A DNA stretch of 64,000 nt from Niastella soli (GTDB lineage Bacteria > Bacteroidota > Bacteroidia > Chitinophagales > Chitinophagaceae), in contig NZ_JAGHKO010000004.1 of assembly GCF_017742245.1 (NCBI RefSeq), forward strand, positions 1,240,001 through 1,304,000. The letters are read 5' to 3'. Within the stretch, counting starts at the first letter, position 1; each line of letters begins with the position of its first letter. Under the pieces are notes generated by a model that worked only from the letters and a program-made list of their open reading frames with translations, was not told where the DNA came from and made no database searches. The position numbers and the translations under genes are program-made. Shown here piece by piece: positions 56,619 through 64,000 of the stretch.

Positions 56619-57491
56619 ATGAGCAGGAGACTCCTGAAGAATTTCTTTTCATTGTTACATGTAAACCAGGTAAAACTTGATCGAAACTGGAACTTCAACA
56701 ATGTCATAAGCCCTTATTACCGTTTATACTTCATCGATGAAGGCAAAGGCTACATCTCCAGTTCCCATGGAAATGTAACCCTTGAAAGTGGTTTCATGTA
56801 TATAATACCGAGCTTCACCATATGCAATCTTCATTGTCCAAATTATCTGAGTCAGTATTTCATTCACTTTTTTGAGGAGTCTCCGGATGGCATTTCGTTA
56901 TTCTACAATAAAAGAGTCCCGGAAAAAATAAGGGCGAACGAAATTGATATTGCACTCTTTAAAAGAATTCTTGAAATAAATCCGGGCAGGGGTATTTCCC
57001 GCTCTCAAAATCCAAAGGATTATGAAAAGAACGTTTTTTATCACGAATATGAGGAATTAAATAATAAGCAAAATCTTTCGGCCTATCTGGAAACACAGGG
57101 CATTCTATTACAGCTGCTTTCAAGGTTCCTTGAAACAGCAGGCCCTTTGGATGAAAGTGAGCATGCGATACCAATTAAGGTCCTCGACGCGATCGGTTAT
57201 ATACAGGTCAATCTCCATCAGGACCTAACTGTTGCACAACTTGCAAAAAGAGCCAATCAACACCAGGATTATTTCTCCCGGGTATTTTATCAATACACAG
57301 GAATAAGGCCGCTCGCCTACATTCACGAGAAAAGGATAGAACGGGCTCAGTATTTATTGACAACAACGAATATGTCCTACGAAGAAGTAGCTACAGCAGT
57401 GGGGTTTGACAACCTGCCGCATTTTTCAAAAGTATTTAAAAAAGTAACCAGCCTGACCCCTGGCCAATACAGACAACAACGCATCAGCTGA
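56619..57491 (+). CDS. AraC-family regulator, probably of the fucosidase gene
   Basis: A 290-residue AraC protein with an N-terminal cupin-like sensor (about 20-150, YYRLYFIDEGKGYISSSHGNVTLESG in part) and a C-terminal double helix-turn-helix (about 190-290, LAKRANQHQDYFSRVFYQYTG and VATAVGFDNLPHFSKVFKKVT). It is divergent from the GH29 gene and ends before a strong terminator, so it probably senses a sugar and turns on the fucosidase. Confidence 0.9.
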   Translation: MSRRLLKNFFSLLHVNQVKLDRNWNFNNVISPYYRLYFIDEGKGYISSSHGNVTLESGFMYIIPSFTICNLHCPNYLSQYFIHFFEESPDGISLFYNKRVPEKIRANEIDIALFKRILEINPGRGISRSQNPKDYEKNVFYHEYEELNNKQNLSAYLETQGILLQLLSRFLETAGPLDESEHAIPIKVLDAIGYIQVNLHQDLTVAQLAKRANQHQDYFSRVFYQYTGIRPLAYIHEKRIERAQYLLTTTNMSYEEVATAVGFDNLPHFSKVFKKVTSLTPGQYRQQRIS

Positions 57492-57521
57492 TCAGACTAT
57501 CGCCTTTTAAATGTATTTATA

Positions 57522-57557
57522 ACAAAGCCGCCCCGACAAATATCGGAACGGCTTTGT
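57522..57557. terminator. bidirectional terminator between convergent genes
   Basis: ACAAAGCCG (57522-57530) and CGGCTTTGT (57549-57557) are complementary, with an inner CCGA/TCGG pair and an AAATA loop. It serves the AraC gene on the plus strand and the hydroxy-acid dehydrogenase on the minus strand. Confidence 0.85.
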
Positions 57558-57588
57558 TTATACATTCAGCTTATTTCAAAGTCAGGTC

Positions 57589-58749
57589 TTATTTGATAAT
57601 ATGCTTCGGCAGGTCAGCAACTTCCGCACAACAAACCTGGTCCATTACCTGCTGTAATTGAGTTTTCAGCATAGAGATCACATGATTACCGCCTTCGTTG
57701 CCCAGCGCAGCCACGCTGTACATGAACGAACGGCCCATAAAGGTAAAATCAGCGCCACTGGCCATTACTCTCGCCACATCAGGACCTGAACGCAGGCCAC
57801 TGTCCATCATGATCTTTATTTTTCCTTTATACTTATCGATGATCGGGTTCATGGATTTAATAGCCGACTGACCGGCATCCAACTGCCTGCCGCCGTGATT
57901 AGAAACCACAATGCCATCTACGCCCAGCTTGATACACATTTCAGTATCAGCCTCGGTAGCAATGCCTTTCACAACAATTTTCCCTTTCCATTTATCCCGA
58001 ATGGGGGCTATTTTATCAGCATTCAGCCTGCCCGCAAACGTGCGATTCATGAAAAGCCCCAGCTGTTTCATATTTAATCCTTTGGGCATATAGGGCTTCA
58101 GCGTGGCGAAATTAGGCGTACCGTATTTCAATGTTTTAAATGCCCATTCAGGCCGCGTCATGATCTGAAGAATATTTTTCAGGGTCATCCTGGGCGGCAT
58201 GGCCAAACCATTGCGAATGTCTCTTGGTCTGAACCCAAACGAAGGCACATCGCTCAGCAACACCAGAACGGGGTATTGGGCAGCTTCCAAGCGCTTTAAA
58301 ATATCGTCGCGAACATCATTTTCGGCAGGATGGTACAGCTGATACCAGGCCCGGCCTTCCGTTATCTGGCTGATGGTCTCAATATCGGCCGTGGTAACTG
58401 TGCTCAGTATAAAGGGAATATTATGCTCCATTGCGGCTTTGGCAAGGATTTGTGGCGAATTGGGCCAGATGAGCCCCTGTAACCCAACAGGCGCAATCCC
58501 AAAGGGGGCATCGTACACATGACCGAACAATTCGGTTTGCAGGCTCGATCCTTTGTGCTTGCTCAGATAATAAGGTGCTAGTTCCACCTCTCTGATCTCA
58601 GCCGTGTTTTTATGCAGATTTACATCTTCATTACAGCCTCCATCGAGGTATTCAAAGGCAAATTTTGGGATTTTTTTCCTGGCTTTCTCGCGCAGGTCTT
58701 CTATTGAAGGATAACTGGTGTTATACTTAACTGGAACTTGTTTACTCAT
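57589..58749 (-). CDS. FMN-dependent alpha-hydroxy-acid dehydrogenase (L-lactate dehydrogenase type)
   Basis: A 386-residue TIM-barrel flavoenzyme of the lactate dehydrogenase/glycolate oxidase family: AFEYLDGGCNEDVNL near 32, PFGIAPVGLQGLIWP near 80, ILSTVTTADIETI, WYQLYHP near 130, and the active-site VVSNHGGRQLDAGQSA (His as base) near 280. Length is typical of LldD/lactate 2-monooxygenase-like proteins. It would oxidise L-lactate or a related acid in the cytoplasm with FMN. It is a single gene ending at a shared terminator. Confidence 0.9.
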   Translation of the reverse strand: MSKQVPVKYNTSYPSIEDLREKARKKIPKFAFEYLDGGCNEDVNLHKNTAEIREVELAPYYLSKHKGSSLQTELFGHVYDAPFGIAPVGLQGLIWPNSPQILAKAAMEHNIPFILSTVTTADIETISQITEGRAWYQLYHPAENDVRDDILKRLEAAQYPVLVLLSDVPSFGFRPRDIRNGLAMPPRMTLKNILQIMTRPEWAFKTLKYGTPNFATLKPYMPKGLNMKQLGLFMNRTFAGRLNADKIAPIRDKWKGKIVVKGIATEADTEMCIKLGVDGIVVSNHGGRQLDAGQSAIKSMNPIIDKYKGKIKIMMDSGLRSGPDVARVMASGADFTFMGRSFMYSVAALGNEGGNHVISMLKTQLQQVMDQVCCAEVADLPKHIIK

Positions 58750-58928
58750 TGACTGGTTAATTTCAAATGTGTAAAAGTAGTTCTTTTGTAGAACCGGGCA
58801 TCCTGCACCATATGCAAGGTCATATGCAATGCTAACATCCCTTTATTTGGGAGTAAACGACTGTTAACCAAAAAACTATGGGAATTAGATCCCATTGGCA
58901 TGCTGCTATATAACCAGCTGCGTTTCAC

Positions 58929-59687
58929 TCAACTATCCGACCTCAATGCCCGGGCAAGCATGTCTTTTTTGTTGCGGGATATGGGCACCTGCATACCGTT
59001 TTGAAGGAGCAGAAACTGTCCATCGTCTTTTACCCAGCTTTTGATGAACTTTTTATTTACCAGGTGGGATTGATGACAGCGTAGAAAGCCATACTCTTTA
59101 AGTATTTCCTCGTATTCAAAGATGGGTCTGGAAACCAACAACTCTTCCCCATCGGTCATGAAAAATCTGCTATAGTTGTTGGATGCTTCGCACCGGATGA
59201 TGTCCCGGGTGTAAACAAACCTGGTTTCTTTTAATACGGGTAAGGCGATCCGGTGTTCCTCTTTATGCTGCTGTCGTTGTAGTAGCTGCACCAGGTTTTC
59301 CAGCTGCAGTTCCTGGTTTTTGGATTGAAGTCTTGCGATAGCCTTGTCAACAGCCTGTTGCAATTCAGCAATGTTCACTGGTTTTAACAGATAGTCCAAC
59401 GCGGCAAACTTTACCGCCTGGATGCCATACATATCGTAAGCAGTAATAAAGATCACTTCAAAATTATAGCGGTTTAATGAACGCAACAGGTCAAACCCAC
59501 TTTCACCCGGCATTTGTATATCAAGAAAAACGAGCTGCGGTTGCAGTTGCAAGATCACCTGCCTTCCGGTTGGCGCGTCAAAAGCGGTACCAACAACGTT
59601 CACCTGCGGGCAATAGGCAGCAAGTAATGCAGATACATTGTCAACATTTTTTCGTTCATCATCAATAATAACAGCGCGTACAGTCAT
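58929..59687 (-). CDS. LytTR-family response regulator
   Basis: A 252-residue regulator: receiver domain (about 1-120, phosphorylation site Asp56 in VFLDIQMPG, conserved Lys102 in LLKPV) and a C-terminal LytTR DNA-binding domain (about 145-245, RFVYTRDIIRCEASNNYSRFF, FLRCHQSHLVNKKFI). Its gene overlaps the end of the histidine kinase gene by 4 bases, so the two form a two-component system. It may regulate the transglutaminase-like gene upstream in the same operon. Confidence 0.92.
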   Translation of the reverse strand: MTVRAVIIDDERKNVDNVSALLAAYCPQVNVVGTAFDAPTGRQVILQLQPQLVFLDIQMPGESGFDLLRSLNRYNFEVIFITAYDMYGIQAVKFAALDYLLKPVNIAELQQAVDKAIARLQSKNQELQLENLVQLLQRQQHKEEHRIALPVLKETRFVYTRDIIRCEASNNYSRFFMTDGEELLVSRPIFEYEEILKEYGFLRCHQSHLVNKKFIKSWVKDDGQFLLLQNGMQVPISRNKKDMLARALRSDS

Positions 59688-61399
59688 AGCAGCCAGTTAA
59701 TAAAGTTAATTTTCACAAGAGTGCCAGGGACGTTGTCTTCAATAGCAAGCGCAAGTGACCTGTCGCTCATTGTTTGGTTGAGCAACGTTATCCGGTCCCG
59801 AGTCAGCTTCAGGCCGTACCCTGTTTTTGCTTTATCGGAAAAGCCTTTACCATTATCCGCAACGGAGGCTATGAGGTTGTTGTCCTCCCGCCTAAATGTC
59901 AAAGTGATCACTCCCCCATCCTGCATTCCCCCAACGCCATGCTTTACTGCATTTTCAACGATAGGCTGTAAAAGTAAAAAAGGCACTTCTGTTTCCCGGA
60001 CATCAATATTTTCATCCGTGCTGATCGAATACAGGAACCCAAATCTTAATTGCTCCAGCTTTAGGTAATTGTCAATGGTGCTTATGTCCTCGGCAAGGGT
60101 AGTAAAGTTCTTGTCTTTGCCGGTAAGCGTATTGCGCATCAGGGTGCCAAATTCGGAAAGATACTGATTGGCAGCTTTGATCTCATTCGTATTTATAAGC
60201 CCCTGTATTGAGCTGAGCGAATTAAAGATAAAATGCGGGTTTAGTTGGGTATGGATGGCTTTTAGTTCAAGGGCAAGCTGTTGCTTTTTTGCCTCCGCTG
60301 CCCTGGTGCGCCGTTGTTGTTTTATCAACCGGTAAAACAAATAAATGGCCGAAATAAAAGCAACCAGTAAGAAGGCCGCCACCCCTTTAAAAAGCCCGGT
60401 TTGATACCAGGCCGGTTCTACTTCAAAAGGGTACCTGATAACGTTATGCCGTTGCGCGCTATAGCGGATAAACAGCTGGTAATCGCCATGGGAAAGCTCT
60501 TTAAGCCGGATAAAGCTGTTGTCTTTATCATTCGGCTGCCATTTAATTACCACTTTACCGTCCTTTAGCAACTGGTACTCGATCGCATATCTTTTAAACA
60601 CTCCTGAACGCAGATAAAAGATCACGGAGCTTTCACCTGGTTGCAGGACCAGCTTTTTGGGCAGGCCGGTTTCCGGATCAAGCTGGTTACGGGCATATCT
60701 TGTTCGCCACTTAAGCAGCTCCCCGGAAGGCACTTCAGGTGTATAGGGATTATAAGATGTTTTCAGCAGGCTTAACAGATCTTCCAGGTCGCCGGGCGTA
60801 TAGATCTGCAACAACTGAGGTTTGGTTTCCGCCCAGGCAACCGCTGACGAGGCCAGCAGTGAATCACTGCCTGTTCTTCTTAACTCCACAACAATACCGT
60901 TACCCCAGGTTGTTTTGTAACCGCCCAGGAAACCCAAATGCTTTTTAAAGTTATTCAGCTGAAAATCGTCATCCGTAAATTGCGTTATCGTTGTCCAGGG
61001 TGTAATCACCATTTTCCCGTTCAGCAGCACCCGGTACTCGTACAACCGTGCATTGGATGGGTGAATGCCCGGAGTAATGAAATAAACATTCGATGAATCG
61101 TACGTGAACAACTGCTGTGTTTTGGCAGAAAGCCGGGAGACAAAACCAAACAAAGATTGATTGCCCGACATGGAAAAAGGCAGGCCATACTGGTCTTCGT
61201 GGGAATAAATACCGTTATAAGGAATGGCGGTAACCAACACCGGCTTTGTATTTTCATCTTCCGGTGAGATATAAGTGGTTGAGTAATTCTCCCATGCGTT
61301 GTCTGTCAGCAGTGTTGAGCTCCTGGTCCATTTTATTTGCGCAACACCCTGCATAGCCATAACAGGCAGCAACAAACACAGTATAAAGGTCTTTACCAT
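59684..61399 (-). CDS. LytS-type sensor histidine kinase
   Basis: A 571-residue kinase with a signal peptide (about 1-20), a periplasmic sensing region (about 21-335) with beta-rich parts including a Y_Y_Y-like unit (RLKELSHGDYQLFIRYSAQ), one membrane helix (about 336-357), and the histidine kinase domain of the LytS type (QLNPHFIFNSLSSIQ, His about 386, with the GHKL ATPase part about 460-560, NAVKHGV and DNGKGF). It sits between the transglutaminase-like protein (2 bases upstream) and the LytTR regulator (4-base overlap). Confidence 0.92.
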   Translation of the reverse strand: MVKTFILCLLLPVMAMQGVAQIKWTRSSTLLTDNAWENYSTTYISPEDENTKPVLVTAIPYNGIYSHEDQYGLPFSMSGNQSLFGFVSRLSAKTQQLFTYDSSNVYFITPGIHPSNARLYEYRVLLNGKMVITPWTTITQFTDDDFQLNNFKKHLGFLGGYKTTWGNGIVVELRRTGSDSLLASSAVAWAETKPQLLQIYTPGDLEDLLSLLKTSYNPYTPEVPSGELLKWRTRYARNQLDPETGLPKKLVLQPGESSVIFYLRSGVFKRYAIEYQLLKDGKVVIKWQPNDKDNSFIRLKELSHGDYQLFIRYSAQRHNVIRYPFEVEPAWYQTGLFKGVAAFLLVAFISAIYLFYRLIKQQRRTRAAEAKKQQLALELKAIHTQLNPHFIFNSLSSIQGLINTNEIKAANQYLSEFGTLMRNTLTGKDKNFTTLAEDISTIDNYLKLEQLRFGFLYSISTDENIDVRETEVPFLLLQPIVENAVKHGVGGMQDGGVITLTFRREDNNLIASVADNGKGFSDKAKTGYGLKLTRDRITLLNQTMSDRSLALAIEDNVPGTLVKINFINWLL

Positions 61400-61401
61400 C
61401 C

Positions 61402-62649
61402 TTAGTTATTTTCAGGAACCTGCCAAAAATAAGCAGGGTTATTGGTATAATAATAAGTATAAGCGGTTTTAGTGTTTTTACTGGTCCAGGATGTTTTTAC
61501 CGGCTGTTTAAAGTAGTCCAGCGGCAACAATTGAATATATTCAATACGCTTGCCTTCGGCAGTTGTTTCCATATTGAACGTACTATTTACAGGGCATTCG
61601 AGGCGGTACAGATTTTTGGCCATGTAATAAAAGAGATAGTGTTCTTTTGTTTCGCTTACTTTATGGTTCCAGTTGGCATCGGGACTTATAATAAGCGGTC
61701 TGTTATCAATGATCCTTTGCCTTACTTCTTCAATGCTTAACAGATCACCCTTTTCGTTCATAACATAAGTATCAAATGTAGGGTCTATCCACAACCATTT
61801 TTTTAGGGAAGGCGCATAGACCATATTAATCACATGGCAATCGTAATCTATGCCAAGGCTATCTTTTGGCAGACAGGTCACCAACCTTGATTTAAAACCG
61901 AGTGCGAGATAGCATTCATTTAACGTGGTGGCCAGTCCGCGGCAATTGAGCCCACGGTCCTCTTTCTTACAAACGGCAATCATACTGAGCGCGTTCTTTA
62001 CCGCCGGATTTTCATGCTGGCCATCATGCGGAACAAGGTTGTGCAGCCAATGCATCAGGTTAAGCAGCTGCGATACATCGTTACCCTGCCCGGCAATGGA
62101 ATCCAGGTTAAACGCTTTGCGCAATGCAACAAGATTGGAATCGTTTTTCAACAGGTAAGTAAAACGGGGTACAGGCCTTGTATCGGCAGTATTATACAAC
62201 GCTGCCTGACGCAGGATATACGGATAATCACCAATTCTACGCAGCGGTGCAGCCAGTTGCCTGAATTTTTCCAGCGACCTGATGTTATTCAGGTCTTTAT
62301 CAGCCATCATGTTCGAATAATTATAATACCCCGCCTGGATGGATTTGTCAAGATAGATAAGTGCTTGCGTCTGTCTGTTTTGCAGGCTATACACGCAGCA
62401 CAGGTTATACAAGGCCACTGAAAGGCGGTTTGCATTGGCTTTTTTGGAGGTACTGTCCAGGTTATTGTAACGCAGGGTGAACGTGGTCAGCAACTGTTGA
62501 TAGCGGGTAGTATCTTTATGATCATACGCGCTCCTGAAAAGGCTGTCATACTGGTTTCCAAATGCCGTAAATGAATCGGCGTTATTTGACTGGGCTTGCC
62601 CGTTAACGGTATAAAACAAAAGCAGGGCGGTTAAAATTCTTTTCACCAT
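61402..62649 (-). CDS. exported transglutaminase-like (papain fold) protein
   Basis: A 415-residue protein with a signal peptide (about 1-20, ending in NGQAQ), a helical TPR-like N-terminal half (about 25-140) and a transglutaminase-like domain (about 195-300) with the catalytic triad Cys236 (NCRGLATTLNECYLALGF), His272 (DYDCHVINMVY) and Asp289 (LWIDPTFD). It may cut or crosslink peptides or amides in the periplasm. It is the first gene of a three-gene operon with a LytS kinase and a LytTR regulator, so it may take part in the signal they detect. Confidence 0.85.
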   Translation of the reverse strand: MVKRILTALLLFYTVNGQAQSNNADSFTAFGNQYDSLFRSAYDHKDTTRYQQLLTTFTLRYNNLDSTSKKANANRLSVALYNLCCVYSLQNRQTQALIYLDKSIQAGYYNYSNMMADKDLNNIRSLEKFRQLAAPLRRIGDYPYILRQAALYNTADTRPVPRFTYLLKNDSNLVALRKAFNLDSIAGQGNDVSQLLNLMHWLHNLVPHDGQHENPAVKNALSMIAVCKKEDRGLNCRGLATTLNECYLALGFKSRLVTCLPKDSLGIDYDCHVINMVYAPSLKKWLWIDPTFDTYVMNEKGDLLSIEEVRQRIIDNRPLIISPDANWNHKVSETKEHYLFYYMAKNLYRLECPVNSTFNMETTAEGKRIEYIQLLPLDYFKQPVKTSWTSKNTKTAYTYYYTNNPAYFWQVPENN

Positions 62650-62832
62650 TTCGGTTAATTTTATTGTTTACAGGTGTAAACTTCCCTAATTAGGGAATGT
62701 GCCAGCTTAACCGATGTGAATTGGAATAGATCCGGTGTGAATTGGTAAAGTTCGGTTTAAGCTCCTTTACCGGCATTGGTAATCCTTGTTCGTTTAGCAG
62801 TCACGATCAATCCTGGCTTAATCAGTCCATAA
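62650..62832. other. upstream region of the transglutaminase-kinase operon
   Basis: A GC-poor gap without a supported gene. It must carry the promoter of the minus-strand operon that starts at 62649. Element B begins at its right side. Confidence 0.5.
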
Positions 62833-63207
62833 CGTCATTAGAAGCTATTCCAGCGCCCGTTTCACTTTTGACAACCATTTTACTTAACAAGGCACTCCGA
62901 CTCGTCGGAGCGCCATTATGGAAAGTTCAGGTCAGATTCTCTCCAGATATACTACTACAAGCCATTTCCCAGGTCAGAATCCCATAAGAATCCCATCCGA
63001 ATCCCATAAGAATGCCATAGGCTATGGCATTTTGATGCCATTCTGCTGGCAGTCTGTTGGGATATATAAGCTATATCAGCCCTATTTCTTCGGGTATGCA
63101 CTGGGTCTGACCAGGGTTTTGTTCGGGATTTCTTTTGGTTTTCCCAGAGAAAAGCCGGTGTTCTCCTAAGAGAAACCCGAAGAAATCCCGAACAAAAGTG
63201 AGTTAGC
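62833..63207 (+). repeat. intergenic element B, inverted diverged copy of element A
   Basis: Matches element A (4181-4756) on the opposite strand in three collinear blocks: 62833-62849, 62930-62970 and 63182-63207. Internal features are a perfect 7-bp hairpin (62895-62910), a cluster of GAATCCCAT/GAATGCCAT units (62977-63043), and a long inverted repeat (63117-63197) that forms its right end. No reading frame in it looks like a protein. Confidence 0.7.
63117..63197. repeat. 18-bp perfect inverted repeat at the end of element B
   Basis: TTTTGTTCGGGATTTCTT (63117-63134) and its exact complement AAGAAATCCCGAACAAAA (63180-63197) enclose 45 bases that also pair in part (CTTTTGG / CCGAAG-like and TTCTCC/GGAGAA-like ends). 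Element A has the same arm sequence in weaker form (4191-4272), so the hairpin is a kept feature of the family. Confidence 0.8.
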
Positions 63208-63378
63208 ACTCATTTAAACAAGTGTCGTTCAGTCAATTAGAGCGGCCCGAAAAGGAGACGCATATCATAACTAAATGCTAATCAATTTATATCATGGTTT
63301 CCTCACTCACAGTAACTGTTAAAACAACAACACATTTACCGGAGAATGACACCATAGCGGGCGAATGGAAGAGCCAGT

Positions 63379-63504
63379 ATGCCAGTGACGCAGCCTGTTA
63401 CAGTTCTGTATGAACTCACCAAACATGGTAAAAGCCTCCAGACAATAATCAAGGACCTTACTGACTGGGGGCTTCAACACCGAAAGGAAATTATCGGCAA
63501 ATAG
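63379..63504 (+). pseudogene. C-terminal remnant of an HxlR-family regulator
   Basis: A short frame ending in TAG at 63502-63504 encodes VLYELTKHGKSLQTIIKDL then TDWGLQHRKEIIGK, which matches the last 35 or so residues of HxlR/MarR-type winged-helix regulators (their xYxLTxxGxxL wing and final WGxxH helix). The N-terminal DNA-binding helices are absent, and upstream lies element B. HxlR genes are often next to small VOC-type enzymes, and here a VOC gene ends on the opposite strand 3 bases further on. The 5' part was probably lost in a rearrangement. Confidence 0.65.
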
Positions 63505-63506
63505 TT

Positions 63507-63959
63507 TTATTTATTACCAAGTTCTTCTGCCAGCCCGATGAGCAATCCTTCATGCCCGCGGATGTAGCAGAGCCGGTAAATATTTTCGTATTGAACCACT
63601 TCCCCAACGAGTGTAGCGCCCTGCCTGTAAAGCCTGGCGAGCGTTTCGTCAAGGTCCTCAACATTGAACATGATACGTAGATAACCGAGCGCATTGACAG
63701 GGGCAGTTCTGTGATCTGCAACCGTTGGCGGGGTAACAAATCTCGAGAGCTCAAGCCGGCTGTGGCCATCGGGGGTAACCATCATGGCAATCTCTACAGA
63801 CTGATTACCCAGGCCCGTGACGCGTCCGGCCCATTCTCCTTCCACTGTGCCCCGCCCTTCCAATTTCAACCCTAATTCGGTGAAAAAAGTGATGGCACCA
63901 TCAAGGGATTCTACAACGATGCCGACATTATGCATTGCCCGTAAATTATTTTTTGCCAT
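63507..63959 (-). CDS. VOC-family (glyoxalase/bleomycin-resistance-like) protein
   Basis: A 150-residue protein with two VOC beta-alpha-beta-beta-beta modules: the first begins MHNVGIVVESLDGAITFFTELG and the second LGYLRIMFNVEDLDETLARLYRQGA, ending with YIRGHEGLLIGLAEEL. His11 and the glutamates of the second half could bind a metal, as in glyoxalase I-type enzymes. The substrate is unknown. The HxlR remnant ends next to its stop codon on the other strand. Confidence 0.85.
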   Translation of the reverse strand: MAKNNLRAMHNVGIVVESLDGAITFFTELGLKLEGRGTVEGEWAGRVTGLGNQSVEIAMMVTPDGHSRLELSRFVTPPTVADHRTAPVNALGYLRIMFNVEDLDETLARLYRQGATLVGEVVQYENIYRLCYIRGHEGLLIGLAEELGNK

Positions 63960-64000
63960 AGTTTTTTCGTTTATATATCAAAAGTCATACTAAGATCTTC

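Overview
The window looks like a chromosomal segment of a Bacteroidota soil or plant-associated bacterium, probably of the Chitinophagaceae (Chitinophaga/Niastella type). Reasons seen in the sequence are a SusC/SusD pair with its regulator, a large number of AraC-type regulators, LytS/LytTR signalling, DUF5686 and DUF4833 proteins, promoters of the TAnnTTTG type, and no Shine-Dalgarno signals in front of most genes. The family-level placement is an inference from gene content.

Layout. 1-4057: a long, decaying CRISPR array (about 46 recognisable repeats of 30 bp, period about 66 bp), cut in two by a lipoprotein gene of the PL7/alginate-lyase-like fold (2479-3177). No cas gene lies in the window. 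4181-4756: an intergenic element (A) whose diverged, inverted partner (B) lies at 62833-63207, almost the whole window away. 4858-4957: a broken CRISPR repeat joined to the last 30 bases of a tmRNA gene and its terminator, a likely recombination or integration scar. 5060-13853: ordinary accessory genes, namely two SUKH/SMI1-KNR4 proteins, an Lrp/AsnC regulator divergent from a class V aminotransferase with a duplicated operator-like sequence, a voltage-gated-type potassium channel with a zinc ribbon, and a quinone oxidoreductase / AraC / Old Yellow Enzyme group.

14209-31616 is a complete Tc (ABC) toxin operon on the minus strand: a 2897-residue TcA, a small GT-A glycosyltransferase between the toxin genes, and a 2545-residue fused TcB-TcC (SpvB/RHS) protein with a C-terminal papain-like cargo domain. 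32019-40887 holds a small secreted protein, a DUF6377 sensor-regulator divergent from a SusC/SusD pair, and two truncated genes (a GH53 galactanase C-terminus and a DUF6252-like C-terminus) that abut at a deletion junction.

42313-53845 is the most notable part: twelve tightly packed plus-strand genes that together can be read as a full route to hydroxylated inositol-phosphoryl-ceramide. Serine palmitoyltransferase, a GNAT-type ceramide synthase and an SDR ketoreductase would make the ceramide. Myo-inositol-phosphate synthase, a CDP-alcohol phosphatidyltransferase and a PgpA-like phosphatase would make phosphatidylinositol. A PAP2 protein of Aur1 type would transfer phosphoinositol to ceramide, and an Scs7/FA2H-like hydroxylase would modify the acyl chain. 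GtrA, DUF5686, DUF4833 and HAD proteins accompany them. Two related AraC regulators flank the cluster.

54831-64000 holds an alpha-L-fucosidase divergent from its probable AraC regulator, an FMN-dependent alpha-hydroxy-acid dehydrogenase, a transglutaminase-like protein co-encoded with a LytS/LytTR two-component system, element B, an HxlR regulator remnant, and a VOC-family protein. Function assignments rest on motifs read by eye; no database search was possible.
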